Positions 25,089 through 40,294 are shown, counted from the first letter of the stretch. The stretch is DNA of 64,000 bases from Pseudonocardia broussonetiae (GCF_013155125.1 NZ_CP053564.1:2859501-2923500), one strand, 5' to 3'. Notes: generated from the letters alone by a model not told the origin. Program-made: numbers and translations.

Positions 25089-25918
25089 TGGCCGTGGTCC
25101 TCCAGGCCGCGAGCCGGGAGTCCCTGCGCGCGGCGGGCGAGCGGCTCGACGCGATCGTCGACTCCGCCTCCGCCCGCGACCTCTCGACGCTCGGCGACGA
25201 GCTGTTCGCGATCACGCGGCTGGTCGTGGCGCAGACGGCGCTGCGCCGGGCGCTGGGCGACCCCGCCGTCCCCGAGGAGGCCCGCACCGGCCTGCTGCGC
25301 AACGTCGTGGGCACGCAGGTGGGGGAGACGACCCTCGGGGTCGTCGACGGCCTGGTCGGCTCGCGCTGGTCCAAGGCGTCCGACCTGGTCGAGGCGCTGG
25401 AGACCATCGCGCGGCGGGCCACGCTCGCCGTCGCGGAGAAGGACGGCAGCCTCGACGACGTCGAGGACCAGCTGTTCCGCTTCGGCCGCATCCTCGACCG
25501 CGAGCCCGAGCTCAAGACGCTGCTCTCCGACACGGGGCAGCCGGAGGAGAAGCGCGCCGCGCTGCTCGACACCGTGCTGGGGGACCGGGTCTCCCCGGTC
25601 ACCGCCGCACTGCTGCGCCAGACCGTCCGCATCCCGCGGGGCCGCCACCTCGACCTCGCGGCCGAGGAGCTGGCCGAGCTGGCCGCCGCCCGGCGCGACC
25701 GGTACGTCGCCCGGGTCACCACCGCCGTCGCGCTCACCGACGAGCAGGAGCGCCGGCTCGCCGACTCGCTCACGCGCCTCTACGGGCGTCCGATGTCGCT
25801 GCAGGTCGAGCTGGACGAATCCCTGCTCGGCGGACTGGTCGTCGCGGTCGGCGGAGAGGTCATCGACGGCAGCGTCGCGGGCCGGCTCGCCGCCGCCGGC
25901 CGCCACCTCCCGAGCTGA
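25088..25918 (+). CDS. atpH: ATP synthase F1 subunit delta
   Basis: Links the peripheral stalk to the top of the F1 head. At 276 residues it is longer than the E. coli protein (177) but normal for actinobacteria, which carry an N-terminal helical extension. The C-terminal part has the family segment VTTAVALTDEQERRLADSLTRLYGRPMSLQ (first 20: VTTAVALTDEQERRLADSLT) followed by [20 protein letters not shown]. Start overlaps the atpF stop. Confidence 0.94.
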   Translation: MAVVLQAASRESLRAAGERLDAIVDSASARDLSTLGDELFAITRLVVAQTALRRALGDPAVPEEARTGLLRNVVGTQVGETTLGVVDGLVGSRWSKASDLVEALETIARRATLAVAEKDGSLDDVEDQLFRFGRILDREPELKTLLSDTGQPEEKRAALLDTVLGDRVSPVTAALLRQTVRIPRGRHLDLAAEELAELAAARRDRYVARVTTAVALTDEQERRLADSLTRLYGRPMSLQVELDESLLGGLVVAVGGEVIDGSVAGRLAAAGRHLPS

Positions 25919-25954
25919 CACCCCTTCTTACAGAGATAAGGACAGACGACAGCC

Positions 25955-27613
<1,659 letters not shown>

Positions 27614-27625
27614 GCGGGCGGACAC

Positions 27626-30081
<2,456 letters not shown>

Positions 30082-30086
30082 CCCGG

Positions 30087-30464
30087 ATGGCTGAGATGAC
30101 GGTCGACCTGGTCGCGGTCGAGCGGAAGATCTGGTCCGGTCAGGCCACCTTCCTCAAGGCCCGCACCACGGTCGGCGAGATCGGTGTCCTGCCGGGCCAC
30201 CAGGCCCTGCTGGCGCAGCTCGAGGACGCCGGTGTCGTGCGCGTCGACGGCACCGACGGCACGTCCACCACGCTGGCCGTGCGCGGCGGCTTCCTGCACA
30301 TCACCGCCGAGAACGTGACGGTGCTGGCGGAGTTCGCGGAGCTGGCCGACGAGATCGACGTCGCGGGGGCGCGCGCCGCCCGCGACAAGGCCGACACCTC
30401 GGACCCACAGGGCGCGGCCGACGCCGCGTGGGCCGAGGCGCGCCTGCAGGCCGCGGGCGAGTAG
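30087..30464 (+). CDS. atpC: ATP synthase F1 subunit epsilon
   Basis: Rotor subunit that couples gamma to the c-ring and regulates hydrolysis. The 125-residue protein has the N-terminal beta barrel (VDLVAVERKIWSGQATFLKA, GEIGVLPGHQALLAQL) and a short C-terminal helix pair that is Ala/Asp-rich (AGARAARDKADTSDPQGAAD). The helical part is shorter than in E. coli, as in other actinobacteria. It closes the atp operon. Confidence 0.94.
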   Translation: MAEMTVDLVAVERKIWSGQATFLKARTTVGEIGVLPGHQALLAQLEDAGVVRVDGTDGTSTTLAVRGGFLHITAENVTVLAEFAELADEIDVAGARAARDKADTSDPQGAADAAWAEARLQAAGE

Positions 30465-30473
30465 CGGCCGACC

Positions 30474-30932
30474 ATGGCGGCCACGGCGCTCGGCATCGTC
30501 CTGATCGCCGCGTGCCTGTGCCTCGGATACCTCGCCTTCCGGCGAGTGCGCCTCATGCGGGGCGGTGGTGTGGACCTCAATCTGCGCCGCCGCCCCGCAG
30601 GCGTCTCCCGGTTCGCCTCCCGCGACGCCTCGGCCGGATGGCACTCCGGGGTCGCCCGCTACCGCGGCGACGAGCTGGCCTGGTTCCGGCTCACCTCGTT
30701 CCGCCCCGGCGCGTCCCTGCAGCTCGACCGCAACCAGCTCGAGATCGTCGACCGGCGGCTGCCGGCCGACGCCGAGGCGTACGTCATGCCCACGACGTCG
30801 GCCGTGCTGCGCTGCCGCAGCCACGGCGTCGACGTGGAGCTGGCGATGACCCCCGGCGTCCTCATGGGCTTCCTGGCCTGGCTGGAGGCCGCTCCGCCCG
30901 GGCGGAGCACCGGGTACCGCCAGGCCTCCTGA
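30474..30932 (+). CDS. DUF2550 single-helix membrane protein
   Basis: A 152-residue protein with one N-terminal membrane helix (about 4-24) followed by a basic stretch and a soluble domain with the pattern WHSGVARYRGDELAWFRLTS and MTPGVLMGFLAWLEAAPPGR. It matches the actinobacterial DUF2550 family, which is normally found right after atpC. Spacing from atpC is 9 bp, so it is probably cotranscribed with the ATP synthase. Its function is unknown. Its stop and that of the convergent gene sit in a small CTGAG/CTCAG hairpin. Confidence 0.86.
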   Translation: MAATALGIVLIAACLCLGYLAFRRVRLMRGGGVDLNLRRRPAGVSRFASRDASAGWHSGVARYRGDELAWFRLTSFRPGASLQLDRNQLEIVDRRLPADAEAYVMPTTSAVLRCRSHGVDVELAMTPGVLMGFLAWLEAAPPGRSTGYRQAS

Positions 30933-30938
30933 GGCCCC

Positions 30939-31520
30939 TCAGCCGCCCGCCTGCGGGCCGCCCGGCTGCCACAGCACGTCGCCGTCGGGGTTGGCGGCGC
31001 GGCCCAGGATGAACAGCAGGTCCGACAGGCGGTTGAGGTACTGCGCGGTGAGCGGGTTCGTGCGCTCCGGGTCGTCGTCGAGCAGGGCCCACACGCTGCG
31101 CTCCGCCCGCCGGGTCACGGTGCGGGCCACGTGCAGGTACGCCGCCCCCGGGGTGCCGCCGGGCAGGATGAACGACGCCAGCTTGGGCAGGTCCTCGTTG
31201 AACTCGTCGCACCAGCCCTCCAGCCGCGTCACGTACTCCTCGGTGACGCGCAGCGGCGGGTACTCGGGGTCCAGGGCGATGGGGGAGCACAGGTCGGCCC
31301 CCACGTCGAACAGGTCGTTCTGCACCTGCGCCAGCGGCACCAGCAGCGCGTCCGACAGCCCCCCGACCGTGACGGCGACGCCGATGGCCGCGTTGGCCTC
31401 GTCGGTGTCGGCGTACGCGGCGAGGCGGACGTCGGTCTTGCGCACGCGGCTGAAGTCGCCGAGCGCGGTGGTCCCGTCGTCGCCGGTCTTGGTGTAGATC
31501 CTCGTCAGGTGCACGGCCAT
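30939..31520 (-). CDS. Cob(I)alamin adenosyltransferase, PduO type
   Basis: Transfers the adenosyl group of ATP to cob(I)alamin, making adenosylcobalamin. The 193-residue helical-bundle enzyme shows [21 protein letters not shown] at its N-terminus (ATP-binding TKTGDDGTT) and the signature [16 protein letters not shown] and [20 protein letters not shown] in the C-terminal half. ATG 31520 lies 6 nt after TAGATT, a leaderless-type promoter. In this window it can supply cofactor to the mutase at 34144; methylmalonyl-CoA mutase and other AdoCbl enzymes elsewhere may also depend on it. Confidence 0.94.
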   Translation of the reverse strand: MAVHLTRIYTKTGDDGTTALGDFSRVRKTDVRLAAYADTDEANAAIGVAVTVGGLSDALLVPLAQVQNDLFDVGADLCSPIALDPEYPPLRVTEEYVTRLEGWCDEFNEDLPKLASFILPGGTPGAAYLHVARTVTRRAERSVWALLDDDPERTNPLTAQYLNRLSDLLFILGRAANPDGDVLWQPGGPQAGG

Positions 31521-31526
31521 GGGTCG

Positions 31527-31557
31527 AATCTAGCCGGGATGGCGGGGCGGCTACCGT
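31527..31557. promoter_or_regulatory. Divergent leaderless-type promoters of adenosyltransferase and murA
   Basis: On the minus strand TAGATT (31532-31527) is 6 nt before the adenosyltransferase ATG. On the plus strand TACCGT (31552-31557) is 8 nt before the murA GTG. The 45-bp gap therefore contains two back-to-back -10 boxes and no room for ordinary leaders or Shine-Dalgarno sites. Confidence 0.5.
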
Positions 31558-31565
31558 CGTCGCTC

Positions 31566-32834
31566 GTGGCTGAGCATTTCGCGGTGGACGGCGGCGCGCG
31601 CCTGCAGGGCACCGTCGACGTGGTGGGCGCCAAGAACAGCGTGTTGAAGCTCATGGCGGCGGCGCTGCTGGCCGAGGGCACCACGACGCTCACCAACTGT
31701 CCCGAGATCCTCGACGTGCCGCTGATGGCCGACGTGCTGCGCAGCCTGGGCTGCACGGTCACCGTCGACCACGGCACGGTGACGATCGACGTCCCCGCCC
31801 ACCCGAGCGCGGAGGCCGACTACCGGTCGGTGTCGAAGCTGCGCGCGTCGGTGTGCGTGCTGGGCCCGCTGGTGGCCCGCTGCCGCCGCGCGGTCGTGCC
31901 GCTGCCCGGTGGCGACGCGATCGGCTCGCGGCCCCTGGACATGCACCAGGCCGGGCTGCGCAAGCTGGGCGCCACCACCGAGATCGCGCACGGGCGCGTC
32001 GTCGCCTCGGCGGAGACGCTGCGGGGCGCGCAGATCTGGCTCGACTTCCCCAGCGTCGGCGCCACGGAGAACATCCTCATGGCCGCGGTGCTGGCCGAGG
32101 GCACCACGGTGATCGACAACGCCGCGCGCGAGCCGGAGATGGTCGACCTCTGCCGGATGCTGCAGCAGATGGGCGCCAAGATCGACGGCGTCGGCAGCTC
32201 CACGCTCACCGTGCACGGCGTCACCGGGCTGGAGCCCACGCAGCACCGCGTGATCGGCGACCGGATCGTCGGGGCGACGTGGGCGTTCGCGGCGGTGATG
32301 ACGCGCGGCGAGGTCACCGTGCGCGGCGTCGACCCGCACCACATCGACCTGGTCCTCGACAAGCTGCGCAGCGCCGGCGCCACCACCGACATCGGCCCCG
32401 AGGGGTTCACCGTCGCGATGGACGGGCGGCCGCGCGCCGTCGACTTCGTGACGCTGCCCTACCCGGGCTTCCCCACCGACCTGCAGCCCATGGCGATCGC
32501 GCTGTCCGCGGTGGCCGACGGCACGTCGATGATCACCGAGAACGTGTTCGAGGCGCGCTTCCGCTTCGTCGACGAGATGGTGCGCCTGGGCGCCGACGCC
32601 CGCACCGACGGCCACCACGCCGTCGTCCGCGGCGTGGAGCGGCTGTCCAGCGCGCCGGTGTGGGCCAGCGACATCCGCGCCGGCGCCGGGCTCGTGCTGG
32701 CCGGTCTGTGCGCCGAGGGCCGCACGGCCGTCTGGGACGTCGACCACATCGACCGCGGCTACCCGCGGTTCGTGGAGAACCTCGGCGGACTGGGCGCCGC
32801 CATCTCCCGCGTGGTGGGCGAACCGGCCGCGTGA
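31566..32834 (+). CDS. murA: UDP-N-acetylglucosamine 1-carboxyvinyltransferase, Asp-type active site
   Basis: First committed enzyme of peptidoglycan synthesis, adding enolpyruvate from PEP to UDP-GlcNAc. The 422-residue protein starts at GTG 31566 ([10 protein letters not shown]). It has the inside-out alpha/beta barrel pattern with [15 protein letters not shown] near residue 21 and the C-terminal [11 protein letters not shown]. In the active-site loop the motif is [16 protein letters not shown], so residue 117 is Asp where E. coli has the catalytic Cys115. The same Cys-to-Asp change in Mycobacterium tuberculosis MurA (Asp117) gives fosfomycin insensitivity, which is expected here too. Confidence 0.96.
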   Translation: MAEHFAVDGGARLQGTVDVVGAKNSVLKLMAAALLAEGTTTLTNCPEILDVPLMADVLRSLGCTVTVDHGTVTIDVPAHPSAEADYRSVSKLRASVCVLGPLVARCRRAVVPLPGGDAIGSRPLDMHQAGLRKLGATTEIAHGRVVASAETLRGAQIWLDFPSVGATENILMAAVLAEGTTVIDNAAREPEMVDLCRMLQQMGAKIDGVGSSTLTVHGVTGLEPTQHRVIGDRIVGATWAFAAVMTRGEVTVRGVDPHHIDLVLDKLRSAGATTDIGPEGFTVAMDGRPRAVDFVTLPYPGFPTDLQPMAIALSAVADGTSMITENVFEARFRFVDEMVRLGADARTDGHHAVVRGVERLSSAPVWASDIRAGAGLVLAGLCAEGRTAVWDVDHIDRGYPRFVENLGGLGAAISRVVGEPAA

Positions 32835-32873
32835 GGCGCGTGTGAAGCGTCACCCGATCGGGTACACCCGCGG

Positions 32874-33692
32874 ATGACCAGCGCAGCACGATCCGCGAAC
32901 GACTCGGCCCGCCAGGCCGCGAACAGCAGGCCCCTCAAGATCGCCGCCCGCGGCGGCATCCTGGCCTACGGCATCACGCACCTCATCATCGGCGGCCTCG
33001 CTCTGCAGGTCGCGTTCGGCCAGGGCGGCCAGCAGGCCGACCAGACCGGGGCCTTCCAGGCGCTGGCCCAGCAGCCGTTCGGACAGGTCCTGCTCTGGCT
33101 GCTGGCGGTCGGCTTCGTCGCCGCCGCGCTGTGGCGCGCGGAGCAGGCCGTCTGGGGCTTCTCCTACGAGTCCGACCGCACGAAGATGATCCGCAAGAAG
33201 GTCACCAGCGCGGTCAAGGCCGTCATCTTCGTCGTGCTGGCCGTCCTGGCCGGGCGCACCGCGTCGGGCGGCGGGGGCGGTGGCGGGCAGCAGCAGGCCA
33301 CCGCGGGCGTGTTCGGGCTCCCGGGCGGCCAGTGGCTCGTCGGGCTGGCCGGCCTCGTCGTGCTCGTCGTCGGCGTCGTGAAGGTCTACGAGGGCTACAA
33401 GAAGAAGTTCCTCGAGGACATGTCGGCGCCGTCGGACCACCGCGCGCGGATGGTGCTGGAGCGCGTCGGGCAGGTCGGCAACATCGCCAAGGGCGTCGCG
33501 ATCGGCCTGATCGGCATCCTGCTGGCCGTCGCCGCGATCCAGCGGCGCCCGGACGAGGCGACCGGGCTGGACGCGGCGCTCAAGGGCCTCGCGGCCCAGC
33601 CCTACGGGCCCTACCTGCTGATCGCGGTGGCGGTCGGGCTCGTCGCGTACGGCGTCTTCTGCTTCTTCGACGCCCGCTACCACCGGGTCTGA
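32874..33692 (+). CDS. DUF1206 integral membrane protein
   Basis: A 272-residue protein with six hydrophobic helices arranged as three repeats of two. Each repeat begins with a basic stretch then GILAYGITHLIIGG, KAVIFVVLAVLAGR or KGVAIGLIGILLAV, the DUF1206 pattern. A Gly/Gln-rich loop (GGGGGGGQQQATAG) separates the first and second thirds. No transport or catalytic motif is recognisable. It lies 39 bp after murA and may be cotranscribed. Function unknown. Confidence 0.87.
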   Translation: MTSAARSANDSARQAANSRPLKIAARGGILAYGITHLIIGGLALQVAFGQGGQQADQTGAFQALAQQPFGQVLLWLLAVGFVAAALWRAEQAVWGFSYESDRTKMIRKKVTSAVKAVIFVVLAVLAGRTASGGGGGGGQQQATAGVFGLPGGQWLVGLAGLVVLVVGVVKVYEGYKKKFLEDMSAPSDHRARMVLERVGQVGNIAKGVAIGLIGILLAVAAIQRRPDEATGLDAALKGLAAQPYGPYLLIAVAVGLVAYGVFCFFDARYHRV

Positions 33693-33693
33693 G

Positions 33694-34014
33694 CTACCGC
33701 CCGGAGAGCACGAGCTTCGCGTCGACCAGGTCCTGCGGGAACACGAGCAGCCGGTAGCCGTCGGGCGTGCGACCGACCGTCGCACGGATCCCGGCGGCCA
33801 CCAGCCGCCCCCGCAGGACCTGCGCGGCGGCCTCGGTGGGCACCCGGGAGACCTCCTCGAGCAGCCCGTCGCCGGTGGGGTCGTCGGGGTCGGGGATGCG
33901 CGGCCCGGGCTGGTCCTTCCCGGTGCCGAACGTCCACCGCAGGGCCAGCGCCATGACCCCCATCATGATCAACCCGCCGAAGAGGGCGAAGAAGCGCGTC
34001 GCCTGGTCGGCCAT
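33694..34014 (-). CDS. Small membrane-anchored hypothetical protein
   Basis: A 106-residue protein. One helix at about 9-27 (FALFGGLIMMGVMALALRWTFG) is followed by a Pro/Asp-rich linker and a compact domain LLEEVSRVPTEAAAQVLRGR...GIRATVGRTPDGYRLLVFPQD, which resembles the DUF2007/putative signal-transducing small-domain pattern. The ATG at 34014 is used; frames continuing upstream are antisense to the mutase. It is divergent from the mutase at 34144. Function unknown. Confidence 0.65.
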   Translation of the reverse strand: MADQATRFFALFGGLIMMGVMALALRWTFGTGKDQPGPRIPDPDDPTGDGLLEEVSRVPTEAAAQVLRGRLVAAGIRATVGRTPDGYRLLVFPQDLVDAKLVLSGR

Positions 34015-34143
34015 GGCCCCATCTTCACCCGCTGGATCGATCCGCGCATGTGACGACCGTCGTGCGGACCGGGTGTGAGCGCTACGCGACAGTAGGCTGC
34101 GCTGAACTTCGATCGGCCGCAACCAACGTGGCGGAGGTGTCCG

Positions 34144-36135
<1,992 letters not shown>

Positions 36136-36147
36136 CCGGTGCGCTGA

Positions 36148-37158
36148 CTACCGCGTCCCGGCCTCGTCGCGCTCGATCTCCTCGCGCTCCCGCTCCTCGC
36201 CGCGCCGGCGGAACATCCGGAAGCCGGGGACGCCCTGGATCGCGTGGCGGACGTCCTGGAGCACGTCGAGCAGCTCGTGGACGTCGGGACCGACGCGGTC
36301 GAGCGTGACGAGGATCGGCATGATGTCGTTCTCGAGGTGCAGCGTGAGCTGCGGGAGCTGGTCGATGAGCCGGATCGCGGCCTGCAGCTCGACCTCGGTG
36401 AAGTCCGCGACGAAGCGCTGCGCGAGGGGTGCGGCCTTCGTGGCCACGGGCCGGTAGAGCTCGAGGATGTGCATCGCCCCGTCGCTGAGGCCGTCGGCCT
36501 TCGTGATCAGGTCGCCGGCGTCGTCGGCGACGCCACCGGCGCGCCCGACCAGGCCGGACGCGTCCTGCGCCACGACGTCGGCCCGGCCGACGAGCTCGGC
36601 GGCCTTGCCCGCGACGTCGTCGGCCCGGCCCACCAGCTCGGCCGCCTTGCCCGCGACGCCGTCGGCGCGGCCCACGAGACCGGAGGCGTCGTCGGCCACG
36701 CTGCCCGCGCGCGCGACGAGCTGCGCGGCGTCGCCGGCGACCCCGTCGGCGCGGGAGACCAGGTGCGCGGCGCCGGCGGCGACGTCGCCCGCGTCGGCGA
36801 CCAGGCCGGCCGCCTTCCCGGCCACCTCGCGGACCTCGCCGAGCAGCGGGTCGACCTTCTGCACCATGCCGTCGGCGTCGCGCACGACGGCGTCGATGTC
36901 GGTGACGGCGCGGCGCGCCGAGACCAGCACGCCCTCGATCTCGCCGACGATCCCGTCGGCCCGGCCGAGGATCTGCTCGACCGAGCCCGCGATCGTCGAG
37001 ATGCGCCCGACCAGCGACTCCACCTCGCCGAGCAGGTCGTCGACGCGGCCGGGGAGGGCGGCGACGACCCCCACCGCCTCGTCGGTCCACCCGAGGACGG
37101 CACGAGTGGCCGAGATCATGTCGGAGGGACCCCACACGGGTAGCCCGGCGATGCGCAT
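36148..37158 (-). CDS. Protein with seven 14-residue amphipathic repeats
   Basis: A 336-residue protein without recognisable domain. Between about residues 122 and 220 there are seven 14-residue repeats of the form (A/S)xxLVxRADxVAxx, for example AAELVGRADDVAGK. The flanking regions have similar but looser heptads (VDDLLGEVESLVGR, SVEQILGRADGIVGEIEG), so most of the chain should be an amphipathic helix or helical bundle, much like membrane-surface or apolipoprotein-type helices. The C-terminus is highly charged (RRRGEEREREEIERDEAGTR). ATG 37158 is preferred; upstream frame continues only as low-complexity sequence. Function unknown. Confidence 0.72.
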   Translation of the reverse strand: MRIAGLPVWGPSDMISATRAVLGWTDEAVGVVAALPGRVDDLLGEVESLVGRISTIAGSVEQILGRADGIVGEIEGVLVSARRAVTDIDAVVRDADGMVQKVDPLLGEVREVAGKAAGLVADAGDVAAGAAHLVSRADGVAGDAAQLVARAGSVADDASGLVGRADGVAGKAAELVGRADDVAGKAAELVGRADVVAQDASGLVGRAGGVADDAGDLITKADGLSDGAMHILELYRPVATKAAPLAQRFVADFTEVELQAAIRLIDQLPQLTLHLENDIMPILVTLDRVGPDVHELLDVLQDVRHAIQGVPGFRMFRRRGEEREREEIERDEAGTR

Positions 37159-37283
37159 GGAGCCGATAGTGCCCTGCGCGGCCGCCGGGCGCCGCGTTGC
37201 AGTCCCGTAACGCGCCCAGCGGGGTCGCCGCAGGTCGCCTACCTTCGCTGCCGTCGTCATCGTCGTCCGGAGGGGGTCCGGGT

Positions 37284-38195
37284 ATGACCGACCGAACGTG
37301 GAGCCGTCGTGACTTCCTGCGGCGCGGCGCCGTGGCGGGGGCGGTGGCCCTCGGCGGGCCGGCGCTGCTGTCGGCCTGCACCGCCGCCACACCACCGCCG
37401 GGCGCGCCCGGCAGCAACGCGCTCGAGGCCGCGCGCAGCGCCGGCAGCATCCGCATCGGCATCGCGGGGGAGCAGCCCTACGGCTTCACCACGCCGGAGG
37501 GCGAGACCACCGGCGAGGCGCCCGAGGTGGCCCGCGCGGTGCTGTCGGCACTGGGCATCGGCGAGGTGGTCGCCACGCAGGTGCCGGAGTTCAGCGCCCT
37601 CATCCCGTCGCTCAACGCCGGCAACTACGACATGGTCTGCGCGGGCATGAACATCACGCCCGAGCGCTGCGGCCAGGCGGCGTTCTCGGTGCCGGACTAC
37701 TCGGCGAAGACGGCGTTCCTGGTCCCGACGGGCAACCCGCAGGGCATCGCGACGTTCGAGGACGTCGCCGCGCAGGGCCTGGGCATCGCGGTGCTGAGCG
37801 CGGCGGTCGAGCAGGGCTACGCCGAGACCGCGGGCGTCACCGACATCCAGGCCTTCGACTCGCAGAACGCGCTGCTGCAGGCCGTCACCGACGGGCGCGT
37901 CGCCTGCGCCGCGCTCACCGACATCTCGCTGCGCTGGCTCACCGGCACGCTGAACCCGGGCGCGCCCGTGGAGGTCACCGAGAGCTTCGACCCGCTGGTC
38001 GACGGCCAGCCGGTGGTGTCGGCGGGCGGCTTCGTGTTCCGCACCGCCGACACCCCGCTGCGCGAGGCGTTCGACGCGGAGCTGCTGGCGCTGCAGCAGA
38101 GCGGGCGCTGGGTGGAGATCGCGTCGCCGTTCGGGTTCTCCGAGGCCAACCTGCCCGCGGAGGGGCTCACCACCGAGCAGCTCTGCTCCGCCTGA
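37284..38195 (+). CDS. ABC transporter substrate-binding lipoprotein, EhuB/amino-acid type
   Basis: Extracytoplasmic solute-binding protein; 303 residues. Tat-type signal with twin Arg at 8-9 (SRRDFLRRGAVAGAVALGG) and a lipobox LSAC, Cys32 being the lipidated residue. The mature part is a family 3 binding protein: IRIGIAGEQPYGFTTPEG and NAGNYDMVCAGMNITPERC closely follow the EhuB (ectoine/hydroxyectoine) pattern. The operon order binding protein, permease, permease, ATPase matches ehuBCDA. Stop and permease start overlap (TGATG). An ectoine ligand is inference; polar amino acids are the alternative. Confidence 0.85.
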   Translation: MTDRTWSRRDFLRRGAVAGAVALGGPALLSACTAATPPPGAPGSNALEAARSAGSIRIGIAGEQPYGFTTPEGETTGEAPEVARAVLSALGIGEVVATQVPEFSALIPSLNAGNYDMVCAGMNITPERCGQAAFSVPDYSAKTAFLVPTGNPQGIATFEDVAAQGLGIAVLSAAVEQGYAETAGVTDIQAFDSQNALLQAVTDGRVACAALTDISLRWLTGTLNPGAPVEVTESFDPLVDGQPVVSAGGFVFRTADTPLREAFDAELLALQQSGRWVEIASPFGFSEANLPAEGLTTEQLCSA

Positions 38196-38899
38196 TGTCC
38201 GGTGACCTCGGGCTGTTCCTGCGGGTGATCCTGCAGGGACTGCCCGTCACGGTCGGCGCGACGGTCGGCGGCATCGCGCTGACCATCGTGCTGTCGTTCG
38301 TGGCGGGGCTGGCCCTGCTGTCGGCCTCGCGGGCGGTGCGGGTGGTCGCGCGGATCTACGTCGAGGGGCTGCGCGGCACGTCGGAGGTCGTGCAGCTGTT
38401 CTGGGTGTTCTTCGCGCTGCCGCTGCTCGTCGGCTTCCAGATCGTGCCGATCTGGGCCGGCATCCTCGTGCTGGGGCTCAACCACGGCGCGTACGGGGCG
38501 GAGATCGTGCGCGGCGCGGTGCAGTCGGTGCCGCGCGCGCAGATCGAGGGGGCGATGGCGCTCTCGCTGACGCCCGCGCAGCGGATGCGGCGGGTCGTGC
38601 TGCCGCAGGCGGTGGTGGAGATGCTGCCGCCGTTCAACACCCTGTTCATCCAGCTGCTCAAGAGCACCGCGCTGCTGTCGTTCGTGTCGGTCCTCGACAT
38701 CACCGGCATCACCCAGCAGCGGCTCATCCCCAACTTCGGCTCGCAGGACCTCGTCATCTGGCTCGTCGTGCTGGTGATCTACCTGCTGCTCTCGCTGGTG
38801 ATCACCGGCGTGATGCGGGCGCTGGAGCGCGTGGGCGCGCGGCGCCTCGGCAGGCGTCCGCCGAAGCGCACCCGGCTGAGCACGGCGGGTGTCGCGTGA
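38195..38899 (+). CDS. ABC transporter permease, EhuC/HisM family
   Basis: A 234-residue inner-membrane permease with about five helices. The start is conserved for the family (LFLRVILQGLPVTVGATVGG), and the ATPase-coupling EAA loop is present as IEGAMALSLTPAQRMRRVVLPQAV. It belongs to the polar amino-acid/ectoine permease class. It overlaps the upstream binding protein by TGATG and the second permease by GTGA, so all four genes are tightly coupled. Confidence 0.9.
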   Translation: MSGDLGLFLRVILQGLPVTVGATVGGIALTIVLSFVAGLALLSASRAVRVVARIYVEGLRGTSEVVQLFWVFFALPLLVGFQIVPIWAGILVLGLNHGAYGAEIVRGAVQSVPRAQIEGAMALSLTPAQRMRRVVLPQAVVEMLPPFNTLFIQLLKSTALLSFVSVLDITGITQQRLIPNFGSQDLVIWLVVLVIYLLLSLVITGVMRALERVGARRLGRRPPKRTRLSTAGVA

Positions 38900-39558
38900 A
38901 CCCCGTCTGGGACTGGGGGTTCGCGTTCTCGATCCTGCCCGAGCTGCTGTCCGGGCTCGTCCTGACGCTGCAGATCACGGTGCTCGGCTCGCTCGTCGCG
39001 TTCAGCCTCGGGCTGGTGCTCGCGCTCGCGCTGCGCGGGCCGCGGGTGCTCGCGGTCGTCGTGCGCGGGTTCGTCGAGTTCGTCCGGAGCACGCCGCTGC
39101 TCGTGCAGATCTTCTTCCTGTACTTCGTGCTGCCCGACTTCGGGATCCTGCTGTCGACGCTCGCGGTCGGCGTCATCGCGCTGGGGGTGCACTACGCCAC
39201 CTACACCGCCGACATCTACCGCGCCGGCATCGACGCCGTCCCGGTCGGGCAGTGGGAGGCGGCGGCCGCGCTGAGCCTGCCGCGCTCGCGGGTGTGGACC
39301 GGCGTGATCCTGCCCCAGGCGGTCCCGCGGGTGCTGCCGGCGCTGGGCAACTACGTGATCTCGATGTTCAAGGAGACCCCGCTGCTGATCGGGATCAGCG
39401 TGCTGGAGATCGTCGGGCAGGCGCGGGAGGTCGGCGGTGTGTCGTTCCGCTACGTCGAGGCCTACACGCTGGCCGGCCTGCTGTTCCTGCTGCTGAGCTA
39501 CCCGGCCGCGCTCGCGGTGCGGAGATTGGAGCGCCGTGCCGGTGTCGGGACCCTCTGA
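38896..39558 (+). CDS. ABC transporter permease, EhuD/HisQ family
   Basis: A 220-residue permease, second of the pair. About five helices; the EAA loop reads WEAAAALSLPRSRVWTGVILPQAVPR. The segment SGLVLTLQITVLGSLVAFSLG is the standard family N-terminus. It presumably forms a heterodimer with the product of the preceding gene. GTG start overlaps the previous stop; its 3' end overlaps the ATPase start by 23 bp. Confidence 0.9.
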   Translation: MNPVWDWGFAFSILPELLSGLVLTLQITVLGSLVAFSLGLVLALALRGPRVLAVVVRGFVEFVRSTPLLVQIFFLYFVLPDFGILLSTLAVGVIALGVHYATYTADIYRAGIDAVPVGQWEAAAALSLPRSRVWTGVILPQAVPRVLPALGNYVISMFKETPLLIGISVLEIVGQAREVGGVSFRYVEAYTLAGLLFLLLSYPAALAVRRLERRAGVGTL

Positions 39559-40294
39559 GCCCATGATCGTGTTCGACGGCGTGGAGAAGCGCTACGGCGA
39601 CGCCGTCGTGCTGTCGGACCTGCACTTCACCGTCGCGCCGGGGGAGCACGTCACGCTGATCGGGCCGTCGGGGTCGGGGAAGACCACGATCCTGCGGCTG
39701 CTCATGTGCCTGGAGACGGTCACGTCCGGGACCATCCGCGTCGCGGGGCAGGAGCTCACCGGCGACGAGCGGCGCTCGCGCGAGGTGCGCCGGCGCATCG
39801 GGATGGTGTTCCAGCAGTTCAACCTGTTCCCGAACATGACGGTGCGCGGGAACCTCGTCGAGGCGCCGACGCGGGTGCTGGGGCTGTCGAAGGACGAGGC
39901 GAACGCGCGGGCCGTCGAGCTGCTGGACCTCGTCGGGCTCGGGGAGAAGATCGACGAGCACCCCTCGCGGTTGTCCGGTGGGCAGCAGCAGCGGGTGGCG
40001 ATCGCGCGGGCCCTGGCGATGCGGCCCGACGTCCTGCTGCTGGACGAGGTGACGTCGGCGCTGGATCCGGAGCTCGTGGCCGGGGTTCTCGCCCTCCTGC
40101 AGGACATCGGGTCGTCGACCGACATCACGATCTTGTGCGTCACGCACGAGATGGGGTTCGCCCGCGACTTCTCGGACCGGGTGATGATGTTCGACAAGGG
40201 GCGGATCGTGGAGGACGGGCCTCCTTCCTCCTTGTTCACGGCCCCTGTTCAGCCTCGGACTCAGGAGTTCCTCAAGGCGGTGCTGGGGCGCTGA
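39536..40294 (+). CDS. ABC transporter ATP-binding protein, amino-acid/EhuA type
   Basis: Cytoplasmic ATPase that powers the importer; 252 residues. Walker A GPSGSGKTT at 43-51, Q loop MVFQQFNLFPNMTV, signature LSGGQQQRVAIARALA near 145 and Walker B VLLLDEVTSALDPE are all intact, with the switch His in VTHEMGFA. GTG 39536 has GGAG at a good distance; ATG 39563 would shorten it by nine residues. It ends the operon and is followed by hairpins. Confidence 0.93.
   Translation: MPVSGPSEPMIVFDGVEKRYGDAVVLSDLHFTVAPGEHVTLIGPSGSGKTTILRLLMCLETVTSGTIRVAGQELTGDERRSREVRRRIGMVFQQFNLFPNMTVRGNLVEAPTRVLGLSKDEANARAVELLDLVGLGEKIDEHPSRLSGGQQQRVAIARALAMRPDVLLLDEVTSALDPELVAGVLALLQDIGSSTDITILCVTHEMGFARDFSDRVMMFDKGRIVEDGPPSSLFTAPVQPRTQEFLKAVLGR

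Noticed and set aside
36500..36793. Tandem DNA repeat of about 42 bp read as an intergenic array
   Set aside because: It lies inside a well-formed 336-codon gene and reflects the 14-residue protein repeats.
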